Assembly (NCBI RefSeq): GCF_018760785.1
Contig: NZ_JAHHZO010000001.1
Coordinates: 124,001-188,000, forward strand
Direction: 5' to 3'
From: Rhizobium sp. CSW-27
Lineage (GTDB): Bacteria; Pseudomonadota; Alphaproteobacteria; Rhizobiales; Rhizobiaceae
DNA length: 64,000 nucleotides
The number at the start of each line of letters is the position of its first letter. The stretch's first letter is position 1. The translations under genes were made by a program, and so were the position numbers. Positions 54,747-64,000 of this stretch are shown piece by piece. The notes beneath the pieces are model-generated. The model did no database searches. It had not been told where the DNA came from and was given only the letters and a program-made list of their open reading frames with translations.

Positions 54747-55256
54747 ATGCTTCGCCACTTCCAGATGTTTGCCGATTACAATCGCTGGGCCAACGAGCGC
54801 GTTTATGACGCCTGCGCCACGCTGAGCGGCGAAGATTTCCGCGCCAACATGGGCGCCTTCTTCGGCTCGGCGCAAGGCACGCTGAACCATCTGCTGGCCG
54901 CCGACCGCATCTGGCTGAAACGCTTCACCGGAGCAGGAGACGCGCCGACCGCACTCGATGCGGTCCTGTTCGAGGATTTTGCCGCACTGCGCGCCGCCCG
55001 CGAGGCCGAAGACCGGCGCATCATCGGCTGGGTGGACAGCCTGACCGAAGACGATCTTGCCGCCACGATCTCCTATTCGCCGCTGACGATGCCGACGAAG
55101 ATCGAGCAGCCGCTGGGACCGATCCTGTCGCACGTCTTCAACCACCAGACCCATCACCGCGGCCAGGTGCACACGATCCTGACCAGTCTCGGCAAGCCGT
55201 CGCTGGTGCTCGACCTCATCTATTTCCTGCGCGGCGAAGGGGAACGCTGGCAATAG
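54747..55256 (+). CDS. DinB family metal-binding protein
   Basis: This 169-residue four-helix-bundle protein starts MLRHFQMFADYNRWANERVY. It carries the three-His metal site of the DinB/YfiT superfamily: GTLNHLLAADRIW (His about 48) and HVFNHQTHHRGQVH (two His near 130-137). Members act as thiol- or metal-dependent transferases or damage-inducible proteins; the substrate is unknown. AGGAGA lies 6 bases upstream. The neighbour on the same strand is an ABC-F gene 59 bp downstream. Confidence 0.9.
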   Translation: MLRHFQMFADYNRWANERVYDACATLSGEDFRANMGAFFGSAQGTLNHLLAADRIWLKRFTGAGDAPTALDAVLFEDFAALRAAREAEDRRIIGWVDSLTEDDLAATISYSPLTMPTKIEQPLGPILSHVFNHQTHHRGQVHTILTSLGKPSLVLDLIYFLRGEGERWQ

Positions 55257-55315
55257 CGCTCCTCCGGCGGCACGCTCTCTTGCATCGCTGAAAAACTTCA
55301 GCCAAAACCCGCCGC

Positions 55316-57202
55316 ATGATCACGATTACCGACCTTTCCGCGCGCATCGCGGGCCGCCTTCTTCTCGACCATGCGAGCGTCAGCCTGCCAACCGGCACGA
55401 AGGCTGGCCTGGTGGGGCGCAATGGCGCGGGCAAATCGACGCTGTTTCGCGTCATCACCGGCGACATGGCTTCCGAAAGCGGCTCGGTGTCGTTGCCGAA
55501 GAACGCCCGGATCGGTCAAGTGGCGCAGGAAGCGCCCGGCACCGAGGATGCGCTGATCGAGATCGTGCTGGCCGCCGACAAGGAGCGCACGGCGCTTCTT
55601 GCCGAGGCCGAGACGGCGAGCGACCCCAACCGTATCGCCGAAATCCAGATGCGGCTTGTCGACATCGACGCCCATTCGGCGGAAGCCCGCGCGGCCAGCA
55701 TTCTCGCCGGTCTCGGTTTCGATGCCGAGGCGCAGCGCCGCCCCGCCTCGTCGTTTTCCGGCGGCTGGCGCATGCGCGTCGCGCTTGCGGCCGTGCTCTT
55801 CTCCGAGCCGGACCTGCTGCTGCTCGACGAGCCGACCAACTATCTCGACCTCGAAGGCACGCTGTGGCTGGAAGACTATATCCGGCGTTATCCGCATACC
55901 GTCGTCATCATCAGCCACGACCGTGATCTTCTGAACAATGCCGTCAATGCCATCGTGCATCTCGACCAGAAGAAGCTCACTTTTTATCGCGGCGGTTACG
56001 ACAGTTTCGAGCGGCAGAAGGCGGAAGCCGACGAATTGCAGATGAAGGCGAAGGCGAAGAACGACGCCGCGCGCAAACACCTGCAGAGCTTCATCGACCG
56101 CTTCCGCGCCAAGGCCACCAAGGCCCGCCAGGCGCAGAGCCGCATCAAGGCGCTGGAGCGCATGGGGACGGTTGCCGCCGTGATTGAGGATCACGTGGCG
56201 CCGATCACCTTTCCCGAACCGGACAAGCAGCCCTCCTCCCCGATCGTCGCGATCGACAAGGGCGCGGTCGGTTACGAACCGGGCAAACCGATCCTGAAGA
56301 ACATCTCGCTCCGGATCGACAATGACGACCGCATCGCGCTGCTCGGATCGAACGGCAACGGTAAATCCACCTTCGCCAAGTTCATCTCCGGGCGCCTTGA
56401 AGCCCAGAGCGGCAATCTGAAGGTGGCGCCGAATCTCAAGATCGGTTTTTTTGCCCAGCACCAGCTGGATGATCTCATCCCCACGCAATCGGCGGTCGAC
56501 CATGTGCGCCGCCTGATGCCAGAGCAGCCGGAAGCCAAGGTGCGCGCCCGCGTCGCGCAGATGGGGCTTGCGACGGAAAAGATGGATACGCCCGCCAAGG
56601 ATCTGTCCGGTGGCGAAAAGGCGCGCCTGCTGATGGGCCTTGCCGCCTTCCACGCGCCGAACCTTTTGATCCTCGACGAGCCGACGAACCACCTCGACAT
56701 CGACAGCCGCCGTGCCCTCATCGAAGCGCTGAACGACTATAACGGCGCCGTCATCCTGATCAGCCATGACCGCCACCTGATCGAGGCGACCGTCGACCGG
56801 TTGTGGCTCGTCAACAACGGCACCGTCGCACCCTTTGACGGGGACCTGGAAGAGTATCGCTCGATCATCGTCGCCTCGTCGAAAAAGAAAGACGACAGGC
56901 CGCAGGGCGGAGCGGAGGAACAGGCGTCGAAATCCGACCAGCGCAAGGCCAATGCGGAAAAGCGCGCCTCGCTCGCCCCGCTCAAGAAGAAGATCACCGA
57001 TCTCGAAACCATGACCGCCAAGCTGGAGAAACTGATCCAGGCTCTCGACGCGGAACTGGCCGATCCCGCGCTTTACGAAAAATCTCCCGCCAAGGCCGCA
57101 GAAAAGGCCAAGCAACGCAGCGACGCGGCGCAGAAGCTTTCCGAATGCGAAGAACAGTGGCTGGAACTGTCCACCCAGTATGAAGAGGCGATGGCGGGCT
57201 GA
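55316..57202 (+). CDS. ABC-F family ATP-binding protein (Uup/YheS-like)
   Basis: This 628-residue soluble protein has two ABC ATPase cassettes. The first has LVGRNGAGKSTLFRVI, SSFSGGWRMRVALA and LLLLDEPTNYLDLEG. The second has LLGSNGNGKSTFAKFI, LSGGEKARLLMG and LILDEPTNHLDID. A charged linker lies between (about 240-300), and a C-terminal coiled coil spans about 530-625. No membrane domain is present, which marks ABC-F ribosome-acting factors. Likely role: translation or ribosome rescue rather than transport. The C-terminal extension favours a Uup/YheS type. Confidence 0.93.
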   Translation: MITITDLSARIAGRLLLDHASVSLPTGTKAGLVGRNGAGKSTLFRVITGDMASESGSVSLPKNARIGQVAQEAPGTEDALIEIVLAADKERTALLAEAETASDPNRIAEIQMRLVDIDAHSAEARAASILAGLGFDAEAQRRPASSFSGGWRMRVALAAVLFSEPDLLLLDEPTNYLDLEGTLWLEDYIRRYPHTVVIISHDRDLLNNAVNAIVHLDQKKLTFYRGGYDSFERQKAEADELQMKAKAKNDAARKHLQSFIDRFRAKATKARQAQSRIKALERMGTVAAVIEDHVAPITFPEPDKQPSSPIVAIDKGAVGYEPGKPILKNISLRIDNDDRIALLGSNGNGKSTFAKFISGRLEAQSGNLKVAPNLKIGFFAQHQLDDLIPTQSAVDHVRRLMPEQPEAKVRARVAQMGLATEKMDTPAKDLSGGEKARLLMGLAAFHAPNLLILDEPTNHLDIDSRRALIEALNDYNGAVILISHDRHLIEATVDRLWLVNNGTVAPFDGDLEEYRSIIVASSKKKDDRPQGGAEEQASKSDQRKANAEKRASLAPLKKKITDLETMTAKLEKLIQALDAELADPALYEKSPAKAAEKAKQRSDAAQKLSECEEQWLELSTQYEEAMAG

Positions 57203-57627
57203 CCCGCGCTCGTTTCTGCACGCCTCCCAGCCGTAAGATGCCGCGCGGCACCGCCAGTTCTGGCGGCAGCGTCGGTGTGCCCTGTCGAGCACCCCTCAAT
57301 TCTTGGGGTCAAAACCATAAAACTTCGTTTCTTCTCCGGCAAATCCGCTTTAATTAGCACAATCTTAAGTGAAGCTTGGCCATCATCGCCTGCATTCTCC
57401 GTTTCATACACGGCAAGCGGGTCACGACCGGCATCCTGCGGGATGGGACTTGGCAGGCTTGCCCTCAAGCTCGACATGCGCATCCCGCACTGTCTGCGGC
57501 GTGGCGTCCTGCGCCGCGAGGGATGACGCATGTCGGCGATCACGGATGCGACCCATGATGGCCGTGTCCTCCGGTTTCCGGCATCTGCCGCCATGACGTC
57601 GGCAGGCCTCCGCTCTGGATCGATGCA
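57203..57627. other. Intergenic region upstream of the chemoreceptor gene
   Basis: This is 425 bp between the ABC-F and chemoreceptor genes. A short GC palindrome, CCGCCAG with CTGGCGG (57251-57266), may end ABC-F transcription but has no U-tract. An AT-richer stretch at 57300-57370 is a likely promoter zone. No gene or RNA fold was recognised. Confidence 0.45.
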
Positions 57628-59577
57628 ATGCTTCGCGCACTGTCCCTGAAGACATCCCTGACATCCGCCTTTGCCCTGCTTCTCCTGCTGCTTCTGCTGC
57701 AGGGAGGTGTCGCGCTCTTTTCCATGCGCGGCATCTTCACCAATGTCGACGGGCTTGCCAACGATGCCGTGCCGGCCGTCGACATCACAAATCGCCTCAA
57801 CATCTCGATCGCTAATCTGCGCGGCTTGCAGACGCGCCACATCCTGACCACCGAGCCGAAGGCGCTGGAAGAGGCGGAAACGGTGCTGGCGCGCGAGGTG
57901 GATAAGCTCAGGAACCGCATGGCAACCTACGAGCCGATGATCTCGCTTGCCGAGGAGAGGACGGCCTTCGACGGCTTCAAGCAGGCGGCTGCCGAATATC
58001 TGCGGCTGCACGAACAACTGCTCGCCCTGTCCCGCGCCGGCCAGAAGCAGCAGGCCTCGGCGCTGCTGACCGGCGAGATGGTGAAGAGCTACGAGCGCAT
58101 GGACGACCATGCCGATGCCTTCCGCGATGCCAATGTCAAGGCGGCAGAGGAGATGTATGCCCAAAGCGCCAGCCGGTTCACCGCTTCGCTGGTCAAGAAC
58201 GCCATCCTGCTCGCCATCGGCGCCCTGGCGGGCATCGGCGCGATGATCTTCGTCTCCCGCGACGTGTCGCGCCCCATCGACCGGATGACGGCGATCATGC
58301 GCCGGCTGGCAGCCAGCGACTTTTCCGCAGGCATTCCCTATCTCGACCGTCGCAACGAGATCGGCCAGATGGCCAGGGCGGTCGAGGTGTTCAAGGACAA
58401 TGGCATCCGCATGCAGGCGCTGGGCGCCGAGGAGCAGCATTTCAACGAGAAATGCCATGAGCTGCGCACGGCGGTCGGTCAGGTCGTCTCGGCAGCCGTC
58501 GAGGGTGATTTCAGCATTCGCATGAACCGGGATTTCGGCTTTGCCGATCTCAATGCCTTTGCCGCCTCGATGAACGAGCTGGTCGAATCGATCGATGCCG
58601 GACTGGCAGAAACGCGCCGCGTCATGGGACGGCTGGCCGAAGGCGATCTGACCGACGGCATGCGCGGCACCTTTACCGGCGCCTTTGCGGAGTTGCAGCG
58701 CAATGTGAACGGCACGATGGACACGCTGCGCTCCATCGTGACCGAGGTGCGCCAGTCGATCGACCAGATCAATTCCGGTTCCGGCGAACTGCGCTATGCC
58801 TCCGACGATCTGGCCCGGCGGACCGAACAGCAGGCAGCCGCCCTGGAGGAGACCTCTTCGGCACTGGAGGAGATCACCGTTTCCGTGCGCCAGGCGACCG
58901 AGCGCGCCGGGGAAGCCACCCGCAAGGTGGATCAGGCCCGACGCAGCACCGAGGCGTCCAGCGTCGTCGTTGGCGATGCGATCGCCGCCATGGAGCGCAT
59001 CGAACAGGCCTCCGGACAGATCGGCCAGATCATCAACGTCATCGACGAGATCGCCTTCCAGACCAATCTTCTGGCGCTGAATGCCGGCGTCGAAGCCGCC
59101 CGTGCCGGCGAGGCCGGCAAGGGCTTTGCGGTTGTCGCCCAGGAGGTGCGGGAACTCGCCCAGCGTTCCGCCGGCGCCGCCAAGGACATCAAGGCGCTGA
59201 TCACCCGCTCCGGCGAGGAGGTGGCCTCCGGCGTCAGGCTCGTCACCGCCACGGGTGACGCCCTGGCCCAGATCCGCGGCCATGTCGACAGCATCAATGG
59301 CGAAGTGCACGAGATCGCCGCCACCTCGAAGCAGCAATCCAGCCGCCTGCAGGAGATCAACGCCACCGTGGGACAGATGGATCAGGTCACGCAGCGCAAT
59401 GCCGCCATGGTGGAGGAGACCACCGCCAGCACCAACCGGCTGGCAGACGACGCCCATCAGCTCGCGCGCCTGATCGGCCGCTTCACGCTCGCGGACGACA
59501 TGCGCCCCGCCACCCTGCGCCAGGCCAGCCGCACCGCCGTTCCGACGGTGTCACGCCCGCGGGCAGCGGCGGGTTGA
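57628..59577 (+). CDS. Methyl-accepting chemotaxis protein
   Basis: This 649-residue receptor has one transmembrane helix near the N-terminus (about residues 12-32), a helical periplasmic domain with four-helix-bundle character (about 33-190) and a second helix (about 188-208). A HAMP region begins [20 protein letters not shown], and a second HAMP-like segment lies around 280-350. The signalling domain carries the hairpin tip [20 protein letters not shown], then [18 protein letters not shown]. No C-terminal CheR-binding pentapeptide is present. Ligand unknown. A ribosome-binding site is poor at ATG 57628. Confidence 0.93.
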   Translation: MLRALSLKTSLTSAFALLLLLLLLQGGVALFSMRGIFTNVDGLANDAVPAVDITNRLNISIANLRGLQTRHILTTEPKALEEAETVLAREVDKLRNRMATYEPMISLAEERTAFDGFKQAAAEYLRLHEQLLALSRAGQKQQASALLTGEMVKSYERMDDHADAFRDANVKAAEEMYAQSASRFTASLVKNAILLAIGALAGIGAMIFVSRDVSRPIDRMTAIMRRLAASDFSAGIPYLDRRNEIGQMARAVEVFKDNGIRMQALGAEEQHFNEKCHELRTAVGQVVSAAVEGDFSIRMNRDFGFADLNAFAASMNELVESIDAGLAETRRVMGRLAEGDLTDGMRGTFTGAFAELQRNVNGTMDTLRSIVTEVRQSIDQINSGSGELRYASDDLARRTEQQAAALEETSSALEEITVSVRQATERAGEATRKVDQARRSTEASSVVVGDAIAAMERIEQASGQIGQIINVIDEIAFQTNLLALNAGVEAARAGEAGKGFAVVAQEVRELAQRSAGAAKDIKALITRSGEEVASGVRLVTATGDALAQIRGHVDSINGEVHEIAATSKQQSSRLQEINATVGQMDQVTQRNAAMVEETTASTNRLADDAHQLARLIGRFTLADDMRPATLRQASRTAVPTVSRPRAAAG

Positions 59578-59645
59578 GACCCGACGCAGAGGCCTTGGAC
59601 GCACACACGGCAGGCGCCGCAACCGGCCGCCCGCCCGATACGCGA

Positions 59646-59681
59646 AGGGGCCGGCTTCCCGCGCGGGAAAGCCGGCCCCTT
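59646..59681. terminator. Bidirectional hairpin between chemoreceptor and nitroreductase genes
   Basis: GGGGCCGGCTTCCC and GGGAAAGCCGGCCCC pair with one bulged base around a GCGC loop. It lies between convergent stops and probably ends transcription from both sides, although U-tracts are short. Confidence 0.65.
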
Positions 59682-59709
59682 GACATGTCATCTCCGCAGG
59701 CCCCGCGGA

Positions 59710-60303
59710 TCAGGCCTTGAAGGCGCCGTGCACGGCAGTCTCGGACAGCGGCAGGCGCGGGCTTGCCACTTCGCGGGCCTGCAGCGCTTCCGGCAGCAGC
59801 GAGGCATCGCCCTGCTTGCCGATTGCGACGGCCGCGTGCAGCACGTGGTCTTCCGGCAGGTTCACGGCCTTTGCCATGGCCTGCCTGTCGAAGCCCGCCA
59901 TGGCATGCGAGGCCCAGCCCGCCATGTGCGCCTGCAGCGCCAGATAGCCCCAGGCGGTGCCGGCATCGAAAGTGTGGCTGCCATTGTCGCTCGCCTCGGT
60001 CTTGCCGGGCGCGGTGAAGCGGGTGGCAGACGCGATGATGACGAGCGCGGAGGCCTTTTCCGCCCAGCTCTGGTTGAAGGGCATCAGCGCACCGAGGATC
60101 GGCTGCCAGCCGGCATCGCCGCGCAGCGCATAGATGAAGCGCCAGGGCTGCGCATTGAAAGCGGACGGCGCCCAGCGGGCGGCTTCCAGAAGACCCAGAA
60201 GTTCCTGCTCCGAGATCGTGGCATCGGTGAAGGCACGGGGCGACCAACGGGCGGTGAACACCTCCGCGATGGGATGGTCAGCCTGGCGGGTATTGGCGGT
60301 CAT
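59710..60303 (-). CDS. Nitroreductase family protein
   Basis: This 197-residue FMN-dependent oxidoreductase begins MTANTRQADHPIAEVFTARW and has SPRAFTDATISEQELLGLLE. The FMN-binding segment is EAARWAPSAFNAQPWRFIY, and the later LALQAHMAGWASHAMAGF is also typical. It should use NAD(P)H to reduce nitro compounds or enones. No close functional neighbour is seen; it is convergent with the chemoreceptor. An in-frame extension to 60345 lacks conserved residues. Confidence 0.9.
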   Translation of the reverse strand: MTANTRQADHPIAEVFTARWSPRAFTDATISEQELLGLLEAARWAPSAFNAQPWRFIYALRGDAGWQPILGALMPFNQSWAEKASALVIIASATRFTAPGKTEASDNGSHTFDAGTAWGYLALQAHMAGWASHAMAGFDRQAMAKAVNLPEDHVLHAAVAIGKQGDASLLPEALQAREVASPRLPLSETAVHGAFKA

Positions 60304-60412
60304 GGCATCGAGGCTCCTTGCTTGCGGGACAGCATGAGCTAGCAAGCCCTGCTGCAGCGCACAAGGGGCAGCCTTCGGGCGCAGGCGGCGGGCCTGCGGC
60401 CGCCTGCGCCAC

Positions 60413-60862
60413 TCACGCCTTCTTGATCCAGCGCCCCTCTTCCGACTGCTGCCAGTAGGTCAGCCGGTGCCCCTCGCCCTTCAGCCGCTTCCAGTGGGCG
60501 CGCGCCCCTTCCAGTTGTACGGCATCGTGACCGTCGAACATGAAGACCACGCGCTCATAGGCCGACAGGTCTCCCGGCTCGGCGCCGTCCACGAGGAAAC
60601 GCACGCTGGCACCGTTCGGATTATGGTCATGAACCGTCAGCAGCACAGGCTGCTCCGCCGCAAGCGCGCCGGTATCGGGCCCGTGCGGCAGGAAGCTGTC
60701 TTCCCGGAAGGTCCACAGATGCTGGTCCAGCCTGTCGCGGCGTGCCTCTTCCACCGTCTGGAGCACGACGCGCCAGCCGCGCTCGACACTCTTCTCGAGA
60801 AGCGCCGGCAGCGCATCCTCGAGCTTCGATTCGGTCAGATGGTAGAAGAGCACCTCGGTCAT
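60413..60862 (-). CDS. holC: DNA polymerase III chi subunit
   Basis: Chi links the clamp loader to single-strand-binding protein in replication. The 149-residue protein starts MTEVLFYHLTESKLEDALPA, with WRVVLQTVEEARRDRLDQHL and WTFREDSFLPHG, all typical of alphaproteobacterial HolC. It follows pepA by 8 bp on the minus strand, an order often kept in alphaproteobacteria (pepA-holC). A longer open frame into pepA is rejected. Confidence 0.93.
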   Translation of the reverse strand: MTEVLFYHLTESKLEDALPALLEKSVERGWRVVLQTVEEARRDRLDQHLWTFREDSFLPHGPDTGALAAEQPVLLTVHDHNPNGASVRFLVDGAEPGDLSAYERVVFMFDGHDAVQLEGARAHWKRLKGEGHRLTYWQQSEEGRWIKKA

Positions 60863-60870
60863 TGTGCCGC

Positions 60871-62361
60871 TCACGCCTCGTAGCGGTCGCGCACCAGCTG
60901 GTCGAGCAGGCGCACGCCGTAGCCCGAGCCCCAGGACTGGTTGATCTCGTTCAGGGGCGAGGCCATGGCCGTACCGGCGACGTCGAGATGCGCCCAGGGC
61001 GTTTCGCCGACGAAACGCTTGAGGAACTGCGCCGCCGTGATCGAACCCGCATAGCGGCCGCCGCTGTTCTTCATGTCGGCGAACTTCGAATCGATGATCT
61101 TGTCGTAGTCCTTGCCGAGCGGCATGCGCCACAGCTTTTCGCCGCTCTGTTCGCCCGCGGCAAGCAGACCGGCCGCCAGTTCGTCGTCATTGGAGAAGAG
61201 ACCGGCCTGCAGATTGCCGAGTGCCACCAGGATCGCACCGGTCAGCGTTGCGAGGTTGATCATGAAGCGCGGCTTGAAGCGTTCCTTGGCATACCACAGC
61301 GCATCGGCCAGAACGAGGCGGCCTTCCGCGTCGGTATTGATGATCTCGATCGTCTGGCCGGACATGGACGTGACGATATCGCCCGGGCGCTGCGCATTGC
61401 CGTCCGGCATGTTTTCCACAAGCCCGATGATGCCGACGGCATTCACTTTCGCCTTGCGGGCGGCCAGCGTGTGCATGAGGCCGGTGACGGCAGCCGCACC
61501 GCCCATGTCGCCCTTCATGTCCTCCATGTTGGCGGCCGGCTTGATCGAAATGCCACCGGTATCGAAGACGACGCCCTTGCCGATGAAGGCAAGCGGCGCC
61601 TCATCCGCCTTGCCGCCCTTCCACTGCATGATCGCCATGCGCGGCGGCCGGGCAGACCCCTGCGCCACACCGAGCAGCGCCCCCATGCCGAGCGTGCGCA
61701 TCTCGGTTTCCGTCAGGATTTCCACCTCGACGCCGAGGGCCTCCAGCGCCCTGGCTCGGTCGGCGAATTCGACCGGGCCGAGCACGTTCGGCGGCAGGTT
61801 GACCAGCTCTCGCGCGAGGTTGACGCCACCGGCCACGGCTTCTGCAAAGCCGAAACCGGCCGAAGCGGACGCGTGATGCGCGGTCACGATGGTGATCTCG
61901 ACGGTCTTGGCTGGCTTGTCCTCGTCATCCGCCTTCTTGGTCTTGAAGCTGTCGAAGCTGTAGGCGCGCAGCAGCAGGCCGGTTGCGAAATCCACGGCCC
62001 TGGCGGCATCCACCTCGAGGCCCGGCGCATCAAGGAAGACCGTCACCTTCTCGGCGCGCTTGATCATGCTCGAGGCCTTGCCGCCGGCGCGCAGCCAGTC
62101 ATAGGCGGTGATCTCTGCCGGCTTGCCAAGACCAAGTACCACCAGACGGTCAAACGGCGACTGGTGCGGCGCCAGCACGTCCAGAACGCTCATCGACTTG
62201 CCGGAAAAGCCGGCGATCTCCGCGGCGCGCGGCACGACCTGCCCCGGATCGGCCTGATCGGCAGCGGCGATGGCGTGATCGCCGGACACCTTAAGGGCCA
62301 CGGCAAGGCCGCTGCCGGAAGCGGCGGCTGGTGCGAAACGAATTGTATACTGAACGGACAT
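60871..62361 (-). CDS. pepA: Leucyl aminopeptidase PepA
   Basis: PepA removes N-terminal residues from peptides using two metal ions, and in some bacteria binds DNA. The 496-residue protein has an N-terminal regulatory domain ([20 protein letters not shown]) and a C-terminal catalytic domain. Active-site segments are [37 protein letters not shown] and [14 protein letters not shown]. An in-frame extension to 62424 is unsupported. It is followed closely by holC; the pair probably shares a transcript. It is divergent from the PAP2 gene. Confidence 0.96.
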   Translation of the reverse strand: MSVQYTIRFAPAAASGSGLAVALKVSGDHAIAAADQADPGQVVPRAAEIAGFSGKSMSVLDVLAPHQSPFDRLVVLGLGKPAEITAYDWLRAGGKASSMIKRAEKVTVFLDAPGLEVDAARAVDFATGLLLRAYSFDSFKTKKADDEDKPAKTVEITIVTAHHASASAGFGFAEAVAGGVNLARELVNLPPNVLGPVEFADRARALEALGVEVEILTETEMRTLGMGALLGVAQGSARPPRMAIMQWKGGKADEAPLAFIGKGVVFDTGGISIKPAANMEDMKGDMGGAAAVTGLMHTLAARKAKVNAVGIIGLVENMPDGNAQRPGDIVTSMSGQTIEIINTDAEGRLVLADALWYAKERFKPRFMINLATLTGAILVALGNLQAGLFSNDDELAAGLLAAGEQSGEKLWRMPLGKDYDKIIDSKFADMKNSGGRYAGSITAAQFLKRFVGETPWAHLDVAGTAMASPLNEINQSWGSGYGVRLLDQLVRDRYEA

Positions 62362-62481
62362 TTCTTCTCCGGACGCAGAGGATGATGTAAGACTTCGAGG
62401 CCAATCTGGGGGGATCAGCCACAAAGGGCAAGGGAGCGGCCACCGGTTTGCCGGCGCAGCGTCTTAATGTTGTCATGCGCC

Positions 62482-63312
62482 ATGCGTAACCGCTACCGTG
62501 CCCAGAAGGATCAAGGGGAAGGAATAAACGCTTTGGCAGATGCGTTCCAGTCACCGAACATGTTTTCCGGGGCAAGGCTCCGCCAGGCTTTCCAGCAGCC
62601 GCAGGCCTGGTTCATCACGCTCTTTTGCATCTGGTGGCTTCTTCTCGGTCTGTTCTACCTGTTTCCCGGCATCGACATCGCGGTGGCGCGCAGCTTCTTC
62701 CACCCGGCAAGCTGCGGTGCGGACACGGTGGCCGGCCGCATTTGCGGCAGCTTTGCCTATTCGAGCGAGGCGGCGCTGATTGCGCTACGCAAGTTCTTCT
62801 TCTACCTGCCCGTGGTCGTGGCGATCTTCCTTCTGGTGCTGCTCCTCGACAATTTCCAGCACCATGGCGCCACCTATGACCCGCAGAAGACGAAGCGCTA
62901 TTCGATCGCGCTCATCTCCTTCCTGCTCGGTCCCTATGTGCTGGTGAACCTGGTCATCAAGACGATTTCCGGCCGCTCGCGCCCCTACAGCACGGACCTG
63001 TTCGGCGGCACGGAGATTTTCACCCCGGCCGGGGCGCTGCATGGCAGCTGTCTCAACAACTGCTCGTTCATCTCGGGCGAGGCCTCCAGCGCCGGCTGGC
63101 TCGTCTGTCTCGTGGTGCTGTTGCCGCCGCGCCTGCGCCCGATTCTCGGGCCACCCCTGTTTCTCTTCTGTCTGGTGCCGGCAAGCCTCAGGCTGTCCTT
63201 CGGGGGCCATTATCTGTCGGACGTCATCCTGGGCTTCCTGTCGTCCTGGGTCGTCTATGCGGGCGTGGCCGCCTATTTCGAAATGACACAGACACAAAAA
63301 AAACACCGGTAG
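62482..63312 (+). CDS. PAP2-family membrane phosphatase
   Basis: This protein of about 276 residues has about six transmembrane helices and the PAP2 lipid-phosphatase motifs: IKTISGRSRPYS (Lys-x6-Arg-Pro), a second motif reading CSFISGEASSA, and RLSFGGHYLSDVI (Arg-x5-His-x3-Asp). In the second motif the usual Pro-Ser-Gly-His is Ile-Ser-Gly-Glu, so the acid His is Glu. It probably removes phosphate from a lipid such as lipid A or undecaprenyl pyrophosphate. The start is uncertain: ATG 62482, or TTG 62533 which has AAGGGGAAGGAA upstream. It lies just before lptF. Confidence 0.88.
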   Translation: MRNRYRAQKDQGEGINALADAFQSPNMFSGARLRQAFQQPQAWFITLFCIWWLLLGLFYLFPGIDIAVARSFFHPASCGADTVAGRICGSFAYSSEAALIALRKFFFYLPVVVAIFLLVLLLDNFQHHGATYDPQKTKRYSIALISFLLGPYVLVNLVIKTISGRSRPYSTDLFGGTEIFTPAGALHGSCLNNCSFISGEASSAGWLVCLVVLLPPRLRPILGPPLFLFCLVPASLRLSFGGHYLSDVILGFLSSWVVYAGVAAYFEMTQTQKKHR

Positions 63313-63411
63313 CAAACAGTTTTGTGACAGAGCGGCTGTCGCCACGGCGTCGCGAATTGCATAAAACCCGCAAACCAGCCGCCCTCGCGGGCCACCACAG
63401 ACCGGACCAGA

Positions 63412-64000
63412 ATGAAGCTTCTCGAACTCTACATCTTTCGGCGAGCGTTCCAGATGTTCTTCATCACCCTCATTCCGGTGCTGACGATCATCTGGACCAT
63501 CCAGGTCCTTGGCCGTATCAACCTCGTCACCGATACCGGACAGTCGATGGGCTCGTTCGCCCTGCTGGCAACCTTCATCCTGCCAACGATCATCCCGGTC
63601 GTGCTGCCCTTTGCCATCGTCATCGGCGTCACCCAGACGCTGAACGCGATGAACAACGATTCGGAACTGGCGGTGATCGATGCGGCCGGCGCGCCCCGCT
63701 CCATCCTCTACCGGCCGGTGATGGTGCTCGCCATCGGCATGGCGGCCTTCTCCTTCCTCATCACCAATTTCGTCGAGCCCGCCTCGCGCACCAAGGCGCG
63801 TGACATGGTGGCGGAAGCCTATGCCGACCTTTTGTCGTCCGTCATCGAGGAGAAGACCTTCCGCAGCATCGAGGACAATCTCTATGTGCAGATCTCGGAG
63901 CGCCATTCCGGCCGTATCCTCAAGGGCCTGTTCCTCGTGGATTATCGCGATCCCAACATGGATCTCATCTACTACGCACGCGAGGGTTCCATCGACGAGA
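63412..64000 (+). CDS. lptF: LptF, lipopolysaccharide export permease (3' end outside window)
   Basis: LptF pairs with LptG and the ATPase LptB to lift lipopolysaccharide from the inner membrane to the Lpt bridge. The visible 196 residues begin MKLLELYIFRRAFQMFFITL. A conserved block follows, FILPTIIPVVLPFAIVIGVT, then QTLNAMNNDSELAVIDAAGA, the YjgP/YjgQ signature. The periplasmic jellyroll begins near SERHSGRILKGLFLVDYRD. The frame is still open at 64000. An lptG gene would be expected next. It follows the PAP2 gene by about 100 bp. Confidence 0.94.
   Translation, partial: MKLLELYIFRRAFQMFFITLIPVLTIIWTIQVLGRINLVTDTGQSMGSFALLATFILPTIIPVVLPFAIVIGVTQTLNAMNNDSELAVIDAAGAPRSILYRPVMVLAIGMAAFSFLITNFVEPASRTKARDMVAEAYADLLSSVIEEKTFRSIEDNLYVQISERHSGRILKGLFLVDYRDPNMDLIYYAREGSIDE

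Noticed and set aside
57203..57627. Possible RNA gene before the chemoreceptor
   Set aside because: Only one short palindrome without a U-tract is present; no tRNA or other known RNA fold could be drawn.

Overview
The window is a GC-rich alphaproteobacterial chromosome segment, almost certainly from the Rhizobiaceae (Rhizobium/Agrobacterium/Ciceribacter/Shinella-like). This rests on recognisable gene content and order: bpt next to parC; aspS and rnd; perM-like gene, hdaA, ppk, ppx beside purM-purN; a bigR/blh sulfide operon; uvrC-pgsA-moaD-moaE; ndk; pepA; lptF. It also rests on family-restricted proteins (DUF1236, Omp25/RopB-type porin, BigR). No phage, insertion sequence, CRISPR array, tRNA or rRNA was found. 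Both ends cut genes: bpt at the left and lptF at the right.

Layout. 1-5.1 kb: bpt, an AbrB/Doc toxin-antitoxin pair lodged between bpt and convergent parC, and a secreted protein of unknown function. 5.1-13.6 kb: a GGDEF-EAL protein coupled to a glutathione transferase, a SulP-STAS anion transporter, two small secreted proteins, aspS and an ICMT-like membrane methyltransferase. 13.7-21.3 kb, mostly plus strand: MFS exporter, Tat-exported multicopper oxidase, metallo-hydrolase, rnd coupled to a DUF2891 protein, and a secreted phytase-like esterase. 21.4-31.4 kb: a UPF0104 membrane protein, a membrane class III adenylate cyclase, the polyphosphate pair ppx/ppk with hdaA and an AI-2E/PerM transporter, and purM-purN. 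31.4-37.5 kb: an overlapping five-gene sulfide/persulfide operon (blh-bigR-two YeeE halves-TauE) behind a perfect inverted repeat, then a NudK-type hydrolase coupled to a molybdopterin oxidoreductase. 37.6-41.6 kb: rlmJ, secreted RNase T2, two tandem paralogous glutathione transferases, and an outer-membrane beta-barrel protein. 41.9-46.6 kb: an unbroken plus-strand run of pteridine-reductase-like SDR, uvrC, pgsA, moaD, moaE and a GNAT acetyltransferase. 46.6-50.9 kb is the most accessory-looking part: a broken 3' copy of a LivH-type permease, a SAM methyltransferase, an intact orphan LivH-type permease, and a divergent CGNR regulator and lipoprotein that share a 32-bp palindrome with the permease. 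50.9-64 kb: an intergenic hairpin repeat, a QOR/HxlR redox pair, a spermidine-synthase-like protein, ndk, a GST, DinB, an ABC-F ATPase, a chemoreceptor, a nitroreductase, holC, pepA, a PAP2 phosphatase and lptF.

How genes work together. ppk and ppx make and degrade polyphosphate. purM and purN are consecutive purine steps. blh, bigR and the transporters form a self-regulated sulfide response. moaD and moaE form molybdopterin synthase, which would serve enzymes such as the molybdopterin oxidoreductase at 35.4 kb. Several pairs share 4-base ATGA or GTGA overlaps, which implies translational coupling. The best candidates for new biology are the 48.82 kb palindrome with its CGNR/permease/lipoprotein set, the livH remnant beside the methyltransferase gene, the AbrB-Doc pairing, and the pteridine-reductase-like SDR coupled to uvrC. 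All functional calls are from reading the sequence and family knowledge; no database search was run.
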